Positions 1 to 5,918 of a stretch of DNA of 5,997 nucleotides are shown here, piece after piece. Both the position numbers and the translations under genes were made by a program. The stretch is from Armatimonadota bacterium. Its GTDB lineage: Bacteria > Armatimonadota > UBA10988 > DTZQ01. Numbering within the stretch: position 1 is the first letter of the stretch; each line of letters opens with the position of its first letter. The notes under the pieces are model-generated. The model saw nothing but the letters and a program-made list of their open reading frames with translations. It was not told the origin of the DNA and did no database searches. The DNA is taken from positions 1-5,997 of the forward strand of contig DTZQ01000099.1 of the NCBI GenBank assembly GCA_012961305.1. Reading direction: 5' to 3'.

Positions 1-804
1 ACCGCGGCCTTTTTCGCTGCCCGGAACCCCGGGGCGGTGGTGGCCACCATCGCCGCCGACCTGTGGGTGACCAAACCCAAGGTGTTCGCTTCTGTCTTCC
101 GGGCCGCCGGAGAGACCATTCAGGCCCACCCGGATTATGTGCTGACCATCGGCATCCCGCCCACTTTCGCCAACACCACTTTGGGCTACATCCAGCAGGG
201 CGAACCTTTCGCTACCACGAGGGAGTGGACGGTCTTCCGCGTCCGCCGCTTCGTCGAAAAGCCGGACTTGCCCACCGCGGAGCAGTACTTAGTTAGCGGC
301 AAGTACCTGTGGAATGCCGGATATTTCGTGTGGAACCCGCGTACCGTGCTGGAACTGTTCCGCCAGCACCAGCCGGAACTGCACGCCCGACTGCGCCGCT
401 TCCAAGCCGTCCAGGGAACTTCGCAAGCGGGGAAGGTGTTGGCGGCGGAATATGCCCAGATGGAGCCGCTTTCCTTCGACCAAGGCATTGTAGAGCGGAC
501 GGACCAGGTGCTCGTCCTCCCCGCGGATTTGGGCTGGTACGAAATCGGCAACTGGGAGGCCCTCCACCGGGCCCTGGCGGAGGTAAAGGGCACTGACCTG
601 ATTGTCCGCGGGCGGCACCTGAGTGTGAACACGCGCAACTGCCTCATTTACGGGCAGGAGAAACTCGTCGTCACTGTGGGATTGGAGGGCCTCGTTGTCG
701 TCGAAACGCCAGAGGTCATTCTGGTCTGTGCGAAGGAGCAAGCGCCGGAAGTTAAACAAATCGTCGCACGGCTTCAGGAGGAAGGGGAGGAGCAGTACCT
801 ATGA
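1..804 (+). CDS. Mannose-1-phosphate guanylyltransferase, C-terminal part (5' end outside window)
   Basis: This enzyme transfers GMP from GTP to mannose 1-phosphate, giving GDP-mannose for cytoplasmic polysaccharide and glycan precursor synthesis. The frame is open from base 1, so the 267 visible residues lack the N-terminus, including the nucleotide-binding GGxGTR region; about 90 residues are probably missing. Visible family features are GIPPT (residues 51-55), GYI (62-64), FVEKPD (84-89), YLWNAGYFVW (102-111), SFDQGIVER (158-166), and GWYEIGNWEAL (178-188), which matches the usual W-x-D-x-G-x-W block. The end (NCLIYG, LVVVETPEVILVCAK) fits the short ManC type without a fused isomerase domain. 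Several normally conserved positions differ: AADLWV stands where LPADHxI is usual, and TTLGYI where TGYGYI is usual. It could therefore be a divergent nucleotidyltransferase with another sugar. A GTG at position 37 is in frame but internal. The stop overlaps the purE start. Confidence 0.85.
   Translation, partial: TAAFFAARNPGAVVATIAADLWVTKPKVFASVFRAAGETIQAHPDYVLTIGIPPTFANTTLGYIQQGEPFATTREWTVFRVRRFVEKPDLPTAEQYLVSGKYLWNAGYFVWNPRTVLELFRQHQPELHARLRRFQAVQGTSQAGKVLAAEYAQMEPLSFDQGIVERTDQVLVLPADLGWYEIGNWEALHRALAEVKGTDLIVRGRHLSVNTRNCLIYGQEKLVVTVGLEGLVVVETPEVILVCAKEQAPEVKQIVARLQEEGEEQYL
784..791 (+). promoter_or_regulatory. purE ribosome binding site inside the upstream gene
   Basis: GGGGAGGA lies 9 nt before the purE ATG at 801, within the last codons of the guanylyltransferase gene. 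Together with the ATGA stop/start overlap at 801-804 it supports translational coupling of the two genes and fixes the purE start. Confidence 0.7.
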
Positions 805-1289
805 GCGAACAGCCGCGGGTGGGAATTGTAATGGGCAGCGATTCCGACTTGCCCCTCATGCGGGCGGCGGCGGAAGTGCTGGACGAATTGGGGGTGCCCT
901 GGGAGATGACCATCATGTCCGCCCATCGCACCCCTCAGCGTACTTGGGAGTACGCCCGTACCGCCGAGGAGCGGGGCCTCGAGGTCCTCATTGCCGGTGC
1001 GGGCGGGGCAGCCCATTTGCCGGGCGTGCTGGCCGCCCTGACGCTCCTGCCAGTCATCGGTGTACCCCTGGCCACGCAAACCCTGGGTGGAGTGGATGCC
1101 CTTTATTCCATCGTCCAAATGCCCAGCGGCGTGCCCGTGGCCACCGTAGGCATCAACGGGGCAAAGAACGCGGGCCTGTTGGCAGCGCAAATCTTGGGAG
1201 TACACGACCCGCAGATAAGGCAGCGTTTGCGCGAGTTCAAGGCCCGCTTGGCCCAAGCCGTGGAGGAGAAAGCGGAACGTTTAGGGTGA
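801..1289 (+). CDS. purE: N5-carboxyaminoimidazole ribonucleotide mutase PurE
   Basis: PurE interconverts N5-CAIR and CAIR in de novo purine synthesis, in the cytoplasm and usually as an octamer. The 162-residue product has the normal length of a bacterial class I PurE. Visible motifs are GSDSDLP (12-18), SAHRTP (40-45, with H42 in the position of the catalytic histidine), AGAGGAAHLPG (65-75), the GVPLATQTLGG segment (87-97), and GVDALYSIVQMPSGVPVATV followed by GINGAKNAGLLAA, the usual nucleotide-binding end. The ATG at 801 overlaps the preceding stop and has a good ribosome binding site. Class I PurE normally works with PurK, the N5-CAIR synthetase. No purK follows here, where it commonly sits; it must be elsewhere, or this protein works as a direct AIR carboxylase (class II). 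The sequence looks class I, but I cannot settle this by eye. Confidence 0.96.
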   Translation: MSEQPRVGIVMGSDSDLPLMRAAAEVLDELGVPWEMTIMSAHRTPQRTWEYARTAEERGLEVLIAGAGGAAHLPGVLAALTLLPVIGVPLATQTLGGVDALYSIVQMPSGVPVATVGINGAKNAGLLAAQILGVHDPQIRQRLREFKARLAQAVEEKAERLG

Positions 1290-1336
1290 GAGGCGTGGGG
1301 CCTCAGGTACTTTAGTGCTGTCCAACGGAGCCAATC

Positions 1337-2632
1337 ATGCTTGAGCGTTACACGCGTCCAGAGATGGGGCGCATTTGGAGCCTGGAGAACAAATACCGCA
1401 CTTGGTGGCGGGTGGAAGTGGCTATTTGCGAGGCCTGGGCTGAATTGGGCGTTATTCCCCGCGAGGCGGTGGAGAAAATCAAGGCCGCCGAGGTGAAGAT
1501 GGATGTGGCGCGGTTTCTGGAAATAGAGGCGGAAGTGCGACACGACGTCATCGCTTTCGTCAAAGGCGTCAGCGAGCAGTTGGGCGAGGAGGGCGAGTAC
1601 ATCCATTTTGGGATGACCTCTTACGATGTAGTGGACACGGCGCTGGGGCTGCTGATGGGCCAGGCGGCCGACTTAATTGGGGAAGGTTTGCTCCAACTGC
1701 GGGAGGTCGTTCGGGAGCGGGCACGGGAACACAAGGATACCCTGATGATGGGCCGGACGCATGGAGTCCACGCCGAGCCCATTACCTTGGGCTTCAAACT
1801 GTGCGTCTGGCTGGCGGAAATTGACCGCCATCGGGAACGCTTGCAAGCCGCCCGACAGGCCATCAGCGTGGGCAAAATTTCGGGGGCGGTGGGGACTTAC
1901 GCCAACGTGGACCCCCGCGTGGAACGGCTGGTGTGCGCCCGGTTGGGCCTCCAGCCTGCCCCCGTGTCCACCCAGATTGTCCAGCGCGACCGCCACGCCC
2001 AGTTCCTCTGTACCCTGGCCATTTTGGCCGGTTCGTTGGAGAAGTTTGCTACCGAAATCCGCAACTTACAGCGCACGGAAATTTTGGAGGTGGAGGAACC
2101 CTTCCGCCGGGGCCAGCGGGGCTCCTCGGCCATGCCCCATAAGCGCAATCCCATAGTTTGCGAGCGAATTTCCGGCCTGACACGGGTGGTGCGGGCCAAC
2201 GCCCTGGCGGCGCTGGAGAACATTTCCACCTGGCACGAAAGGGACTTGACCAATTCCTCCGTAGAGCGTATCATCATACCTGACTCCTGCTGCCTGATTG
2301 ACTACCTGCTCCACCGGTTCACGGAAGTAATGCGCAGCCTGGTCGTCTACCCGGAACGGATGCGGCGCAATCTGGAGCAGACACGGGGTCTCATCTTCTC
2401 TCAGCAAGTAATGTTGGCCCTCACGGAGAAGGGGCTTTCCCGCGAAGAGGCCTATCAAATCGTGCAGGGTCATGCCCTACGGGCCTGGGAGCGAGGGGAG
2501 GACTTCAAGGCCCTCTTGCTGCGCGACGAGCGGGTCACCGGCGTGCTGACCCCGGCGGAAATTGAGGGGTGCTTCGATTACCGCCACCACACCAGGCACC
2601 TGCCGCAGATTTACGAGCGATTTGGGATTTAG
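1337..2632 (+). CDS. purB: Adenylosuccinate lyase PurB
   Basis: PurB removes fumarate twice in purine synthesis: SAICAR to AICAR, and adenylosuccinate to AMP. The product is 431 residues, the same length class as the Bacillus and Thermotoga enzymes. It shows the fumarase/aspartase superfamily signatures in order: RHDVIAFV (68-75), FGMTSYDVVDT (91-101), GRTHGVHAEP (139-148, with H142 as the likely acid/base histidine), KISGAVGTYAN (180-190), the flexible catalytic loop GSSAMPHKRNP (262-272, catalytic serine at S263), and WHERDLTNSSVER (299-311). The C-terminal part from about 360 fits the adenylosuccinate lyase C domain. The ATG at 1337 has GGAG at 1327-1330, 6 nt upstream. The 47-nt gap after purE shows no terminator, so co-transcription is likely. 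The TAG stop at 2630-2632 is 4 nt before an in-frame ATG of purF. Confidence 0.97.
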   Translation: MLERYTRPEMGRIWSLENKYRTWWRVEVAICEAWAELGVIPREAVEKIKAAEVKMDVARFLEIEAEVRHDVIAFVKGVSEQLGEEGEYIHFGMTSYDVVDTALGLLMGQAADLIGEGLLQLREVVRERAREHKDTLMMGRTHGVHAEPITLGFKLCVWLAEIDRHRERLQAARQAISVGKISGAVGTYANVDPRVERLVCARLGLQPAPVSTQIVQRDRHAQFLCTLAILAGSLEKFATEIRNLQRTEILEVEEPFRRGQRGSSAMPHKRNPIVCERISGLTRVVRANALAALENISTWHERDLTNSSVERIIIPDSCCLIDYLLHRFTEVMRSLVVYPERMRRNLEQTRGLIFSQQVMLALTEKGLSREEAYQIVQGHALRAWERGEDFKALLLRDERVTGVLTPAEIEGCFDYRHHTRHLPQIYERFGI

Positions 2633-2636
2633 AACT

Positions 2637-4259
2637 ATGGTAAGCATTCACTTACCCCTCACCGCAGAGGGCACGGAGCAGTCAAATGGCTTATGGCCTC
2701 TGGCCTTAGACGGTAGGCGACATTCCATAAACCATAAGCAATACGCTATAGGCCATAAGCGAGGGGTGGGGGAGGGGGACACTTCCCTGCCTCGCCATGA
2801 ATGCGGGGTTTTCGGGGTTTACGCGCCGGAACAAGACGTGGCCCGGCTGACCTTTTTCGGCCTTTTCGCCCTTCAGCATCGGGGCCAGGAGAGCGCGGGT
2901 ATTGCCGTGGCCAATGGGGAGGAAATCTGCGTCCACAAGCAGATGGGTTTGGTATCCCAAATCTTTGACGAGCGCATTCTCTTTCGGCTGCGGGGGCACA
3001 TCGCCATCGGCCACACGCGGTATTCTACCACCGGTTCCAGCGTCATTCGCAACGCCCAGCCCATTCTCTTGGGAAACGAAACCTGTTGCCTGGCTCTGGC
3101 ACACAACGGAAACCTCATCAACACCGTCCAACTGCGGACGCGGCTGGAGCGGCTGGGAATGCGCTTTACGGCCACCAGCGACAGTGAAATCATCGCCCAT
3201 CTGGTACATCGGGAGTTGGCCTTTGGGGCCTCGGTGGAGGAAGCGCTGGCCGCGACGGTGGACAAAATTGTGGGGGCTTACTCGCTGGTACTGCTAACCG
3301 AACGGGAACTCATCGGAGTGCGGGACCCCTACGGCCTGCATCCGCTCTGCTTGGGGCAACTCGACCAGGAGGGATATGTCATCGCCTCAGAGACTTGTGC
3401 CCTGAACGTGGTAGGGGCCCAATTCGTGCGGGAAATTGAGCCGGGGGAGGTGGTCATCGTAGATGAAGACGGCTGGCATTCCTATCGCGTGACGTCCAGT
3501 CCCTGCAACGCCATGTGCATTTTCGAGTTCATCTACTTCGCCCGCCCGGACAGTTACATTTTCGGCAAATCCCTGCACCTCTGTCGCCAGCACATGGGGG
3601 AGCAGTTGGCGGTGGAATATCCGGTAGAGGCGGAGGTGGTCATTCCCGTTCCGGACACGGGCATCCCCGCGGCCATCGGCTACGCCAAAGCCTCGCGTAT
3701 CCCCTTCAGCGAAGGGCTCATCAAAAGCCGCTACATTCACCGTACCTTCATTCAGCCCGACCAGCGACAGCGGGAGATGGGCGTGCGGCTGAAACTGACC
3801 CCACTGCGGGAGGTGCTTGCGGGCCGCCGAGTGGTAATGGTGGACGACAGCATCGTGCGGGGCACCACGACTGGCCAGATAGTACGCCTGCTGCGGGATG
3901 CCGGGGCGCGGGAAGTGCATGTGCGCATCTGCTGTCCGCCCATTAAATATCCCTGCTTCTACGGCATTGACATGGCTACCCGGCAGGAACTCATTGCTTC
4001 CTCAAAGACGGTGGAGGAAATTCGGGAGCACATTGGGGCGGACAGTTTGGGCTACCTTTCCGCGCGGGGCTTGGCCAAAGCCATTGGCGTTTCCTCCCGC
4101 AACTTCTGCTGGGCCTGCTTCAAGGGCCGTTATCCTATCCCCATTCCGCGCCATCTGAAAATAGAGAAGTTTGCCTTGGAGAAAGGGGGCCCTATTCCAT
4201 CCACCGGCGCACGGGCACGCCACGCTGGAACAGGTACTCCTTCGCCTCCCGAATGCTGA
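2637..4259 (+). CDS. purF: Amidophosphoribosyltransferase PurF (start uncertain)
   Basis: PurF takes the amide nitrogen of glutamine and PRPP to make 5-phosphoribosylamine, the first committed purine step. The N-terminal Ntn glutaminase starts at the nucleophile cysteine encoded at 2802-2804 (HECGVFGVYA). Counting that Cys as 1, QHRGQESAG is at 25-33, HTRYSTTG at 71-78, HNGNLIN at 101-107, and the PRPP loop VVMVDDSIVRGTT at 344-356. C239, C385, C436 and C439 match the four [4Fe-4S] ligands of the Bacillus enzyme, so this is the propeptide-cleaved, iron-sulfur type. From Cys1 the protein is 485 residues, slightly long, because the last ~24 residues run over the hisF end. The ATG at 2637 would give a 55-residue leader, partly encoded by a degenerate heptamer repeat and without family similarity. 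GTG 2766 (12-residue propeptide, like the 11 in Bacillus) or CTG 2787 (5 residues) are credible alternatives. Identity is certain; the start is not. Confidence 0.93.
   Translation: MVSIHLPLTAEGTEQSNGLWPLALDGRRHSINHKQYAIGHKRGVGEGDTSLPRHECGVFGVYAPEQDVARLTFFGLFALQHRGQESAGIAVANGEEICVHKQMGLVSQIFDERILFRLRGHIAIGHTRYSTTGSSVIRNAQPILLGNETCCLALAHNGNLINTVQLRTRLERLGMRFTATSDSEIIAHLVHRELAFGASVEEALAATVDKIVGAYSLVLLTERELIGVRDPYGLHPLCLGQLDQEGYVIASETCALNVVGAQFVREIEPGEVVIVDEDGWHSYRVTSSPCNAMCIFEFIYFARPDSYIFGKSLHLCRQHMGEQLAVEYPVEAEVVIPVPDTGIPAAIGYAKASRIPFSEGLIKSRYIHRTFIQPDQRQREMGVRLKLTPLREVLAGRRVVMVDDSIVRGTTTGQIVRLLRDAGAREVHVRICCPPIKYPCFYGIDMATRQELIASSKTVEEIREHIGADSLGYLSARGLAKAIGVSSRNFCWACFKGRYPIPIPRHLKIEKFALEKGGPIPSTGARARHAGTGTPSPPEC
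2682..2760 (+). repeat. Degenerate 7-bp tandem repeat, consensus about GCCATAG/A
   Basis: Cut into sevens from 2689, the sequence reads GCTTATG, GCCTCTG, GCCTTAG, ACGGTAG, GCGACAT, TCCATAA, ACCATAA, GCAATAC, GCTATAG, GCCATAA, then GC. Position 2 is C in all ten units, position 6 is A in eight, and position 5 is T in seven. TCAAATG (2682-2688) may be a further decayed unit. The unit length is not a multiple of three and the translated residues look unlike PurF, so the array is more likely spacer or leader than protein. Heptamer tandem repeats (STRR) are known from intergenic DNA of filamentous cyanobacteria; relation to those is not claimed. Confidence 0.7.
2689..2760 (+). other. Long-range inverted repeat in the purF leader
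   Basis: GCTTATGGCCT at 2689-2699 is a perfect 11-bp inverted copy of AGGCCATAAGC at 2750-2760, with a 50-nt loop. Eight bases of the left arm can instead pair with CCATAAGC at 2732-2739. In RNA these are alternative pairings just upstream of the conserved purF coding region. They may simply follow from the heptamer array running in related forms, with T-rich units at the left and A-rich units at the right. No run of U follows, so this is not a usual intrinsic terminator. Confidence 0.45.
2763..2778 (+). promoter_or_regulatory. Purine-rich tract, possible purF ribosome binding site
   Basis: The G/A-rich tract here contains GGAGG at 2771-2775, by far the best Shine-Dalgarno match near the conserved PurF N-terminus. 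No ATG or TTG of the purF frame lies 5-12 nt downstream; the only in-frame candidate is CTG at 2787, 11 nt after GGAGG and 8 nt after the end of the tract. GTG 2766 lies inside the tract and would have only GAGG at 2761-2764, too close to be used. The ATG at 2797 is in another frame and stops after 17 codons. Confidence 0.4.
4192..4259. other. Tail-to-tail overlap of purF and hisF
   Basis: The hisF stop (TAG on the minus strand, 4192-4194) lies inside purF, whose TGA is at 4257-4259. The last 22 codons and stop of hisF therefore share 68 bp with the last purF codons. HisF ends as its family normally does, whereas the purF tail in the overlap (rich in G, P, R, T) has no recognisable family counterpart, so purF probably gained an extension by running into hisF. 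No terminator fits between the genes. Confidence 0.9.
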
Positions 4260-4998
4260 TTTCCCGATAGTGGAAAATGGAAGCGGCCAGCACCGCATCG
4301 GCTTTCCCCACCGTCAAAGCCTGGTAGAGGTGTTCCAGGGTTCCCGCGCCACCTGAGGCAATCACGGGCACGTTTACTGCTTCCGCAATGGTACGGGTCA
4401 GTTCGAGGTCGTAACCGTCTTTCGTGCCGTCCCGGTCCATGCTGGTCAGCAGGAACTCCCCTGCTCCCAGGGCCTCGGCTTGCTGAGCCCACTCCACCGC
4501 GTCAATCCCCGTAGGCGTTCGTCCCCCGTGAATGTATACCTCCCAGCGGGGGGAGGCTGAGGTCTTAAGTTCTCTCTTTCCCCCCTCGTCCCTCTTGACC
4601 CGTTTAGCATCAATGGCCACTACAATGCACTGCGAGCCGAACCTCTCCGCCCCGGCGCGAATCAAATCGGGATTCTGCACCGCTGCCGTGTTGATGGAGA
4701 CTTTGTCCGCTCCTGCCCGCAGGATGGCTCGGATGTCCTCCAGAGTGCGCAGTCCCCCCCCGACGGTGAAGGGAATGAAAATGTTCTCCGCCGTGCGGCG
4801 AACAAGGTCAATCATAATTTGGCGGTGATCGGAGGAGGCAGTAATGTCCAAGAAGACCAACTCGTCCGCCTGTTCCGCGTCGTAAACCTGGGCCTGCTCC
4901 ACCGGGTCGCCCGCATCCCGCAGGTTGACGAAGTTGACCCCCTTTACCACTCTCCCCCTCGTCACGTCCAGGCAGGGAATTATCCGTTTGGCCAACAT
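4192..4998 (-). CDS. hisF: Imidazole glycerol phosphate synthase cyclase subunit HisF
   Basis: HisF is the (beta/alpha)8-barrel subunit that uses ammonia from HisH glutaminase to turn PRFAR into imidazole glycerol phosphate plus AICAR. The 268-residue product begins MLAKRIIPCLDV, with catalytic D11, and has the second catalytic aspartate D130 in VVAIDAKR. Phosphate-binding segments are VGGGLR (79-84) and SGGAG (215-219); LLTSMDRDGTKDGYD (183-197) and AASIFHYREI (238-247) are also typical. The ATG at 4998 has AAGGAGA 5 nt upstream, and the protein starts exactly as other HisF do, so a longer in-frame start at 5061 is rejected. Residues about 134-150 form a charged insertion before WEVYIHGGR, which explains the length above the usual ~253. 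No hisH or other his gene is in view. The gene follows the methyltransferase gene on the same strand, and its end is overlapped by purF. Confidence 0.97.
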   Translation of the reverse strand: MLAKRIIPCLDVTRGRVVKGVNFVNLRDAGDPVEQAQVYDAEQADELVFLDITASSDHRQIMIDLVRRTAENIFIPFTVGGGLRTLEDIRAILRAGADKVSINTAAVQNPDLIRAGAERFGSQCIVVAIDAKRVKRDEGGKRELKTSASPRWEVYIHGGRTPTGIDAVEWAQQAEALGAGEFLLTSMDRDGTKDGYDLELTRTIAEAVNVPVIASGGAGTLEHLYQALTVGKADAVLAASIFHYREISIREAKEYLFQRGVPVRRWME

Positions 4999-5085
4999 AG
5001 TTGTCTCCTTCGGGGAGAAATATCTCCCATTCCCAGAAGCCAAATAGGAGCCCCGGCCCAATTTCTCACCCCCGCTTCCCTACCT
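4999..5085 (-). other. Spacer between methyltransferase gene and hisF
   Basis: These 87 nt hold the hisF leader hairpins near one end. The rest is C-rich on the plus strand. I see no stem followed by a U run and no convincing promoter, so read-through from the methyltransferase gene is the simplest reading. Confidence 0.5.
5004..5028 (-). promoter_or_regulatory. hisF leader with ribosome binding site and two exclusive hairpins
   Basis: On the minus strand the leader reads GGGAGA (5028-5023), a 4-nt loop, TCTCCC (5018-5013), CGAA, then AAGGAGA (5010-5004), and 5 nt later the hisF ATG. The middle TCTCC can pair with the upstream GGAGA (6-bp stem, loop TATT) or with the downstream GGAGA that forms the ribosome binding site (5-bp stem). 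The first fold leaves the site free, the second covers it. The ribosome binding site call is firm; a switching role is inference from base pairing alone. Confidence 0.5.
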
Positions 5086-5874
5086 TTAGGGCCTTCCGCT
5101 CCTTGTCCCTTTGTCCACAGTTTTTCCCTCCGCTCCCCGTTCTGCCATGTCCTTCGGGGGCAGGCCGATGAGGACGTTGTTGCGGGGGGAGACCGTAGGG
5201 CTAATGGAGGTGAAATATACCTTCCACCCGGCGGCCCATGCTCGGCCCAAACGCAGGAAATCGTAGGCGTCGAAAAAAGAAATTCCCTTCCGATGGGCTA
5301 TGGCTTTTAACATGGCCAGAAATTCCTTATCCCGTTCCTTGGCCCCGTGACAACAGGGCAGCACGGCAAAGGGCCGGCGCATCTGTAAAGCCAGGTCAAT
5401 GACGGCGTCAGTCAGCCGCCCGCAGCAGTGTACTCCCAGAATGGCACTTCGTTCCGGCAAGCGTAGCAGGGTTACATCTTCCAAACGCTGGTGGAGGTAG
5501 GTCGGGGGTTCAAAGTCCACCACACTGAGGAACTTGGCCAGCAGCAGGCGATGGCTGTGGGGTTCGTAGTGGTCAACGATGGTAGCCCGCTGGGCGGTGC
5601 CGTGAGCCAACCAGAGCAGGCTGATGAGCCCATGCCCGCCCCCAACGTCTAACACCTCGTCCAGCACGGGGGTGGCGAAATGCCCGCAGAGGACATCGAG
5701 GGTTTGGGCATAGAATTCGCGGTTCTCCCACAGTTCTTTGCTTGGCAGGTGAGTAGGCAACTCCTCCCGGGCGGCCTGAAAGGCCAAGTTCAAGCGCGCG
5801 CCCAGGGAGAGTTCCTCCCATCGCTGACCCCGATACCAGGCCGGTGCTGGTTTGAAGGCGTTCTGAGTGCCCAT
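5086..5874 (-). CDS. SAM-dependent methyltransferase-like protein (Methyltransf_32/METTL25-like fold)
   Basis: The 262-residue product carries a class I methyltransferase core. VLDVGGGHG (74-82) is the SAM-binding motif I, and ATIVDHYEP (97-105) follows beta-strand 2 with an acidic residue. GVHCCGRLTD (147-156) and VLPCCH (171-176) resemble the HxCG...PCC signatures of the Methyltransf_32 group, which includes METTL25- and GSTCD-like proteins. SPTVSPRNNVLIGLP (225-239) closes the domain, and a low-complexity charged tail of about 20 residues follows. There is no signal peptide or membrane segment, so it is likely cytoplasmic. The substrate is unknown; cysteine-rich motifs of this type could bind a metal or act on RNA or a small molecule. 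The ATG at 5874 has no clear Shine-Dalgarno sequence, so a short leader or leaderless transcript is possible. It lies 87 nt upstream of hisF on the same strand, with no terminator seen between them. I do not recognise a specific gene name. Confidence 0.75.
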   Translation of the reverse strand: MGTQNAFKPAPAWYRGQRWEELSLGARLNLAFQAAREELPTHLPSKELWENREFYAQTLDVLCGHFATPVLDEVLDVGGGHGLISLLWLAHGTAQRATIVDHYEPHSHRLLLAKFLSVVDFEPPTYLHQRLEDVTLLRLPERSAILGVHCCGRLTDAVIDLALQMRRPFAVLPCCHGAKERDKEFLAMLKAIAHRKGISFFDAYDFLRLGRAWAAGWKVYFTSISPTVSPRNNVLIGLPPKDMAERGAEGKTVDKGTRSGRP

Positions 5875-5918
5875 GGTTAGTAACTCGACAACGTTAAATT
5901 CGCCGTTAGACCCGCCCC

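Noticed and set aside
289..759. Long antisense frames over the guanylyltransferase gene and similar ones over purE, purB and purF (e.g. 2066-2473, 3387-3920)
   Set aside because: They mirror strongly conserved genes in GC-rich DNA, show no recognisable domains, and are typical shadow frames.
2562..2636. Longer purF start (TTG at 2562) inside purB
   Set aside because: It would add 25 more residues that merely read the purB end in another frame, with no family similarity; PurF needs only a short propeptide.
2655..2680. CGCAGAGGGCACGGAG as a dispersed intergenic repeat
   Set aside because: It has a weak internal periodicity reminiscent of dispersed CAGAG-type repeats, but one short copy in this window cannot support a call.
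4999..5061. Upstream in-frame start for hisF at 5061
   Set aside because: HisF proteins begin at MLAKRIIPCLD, and the strong ribosome binding site lies directly before the ATG at 4998.
4819..5310. Plus-strand open frame across the hisF start and methyltransferase end
   Set aside because: It lies antisense to two recognisable genes and has no family features.
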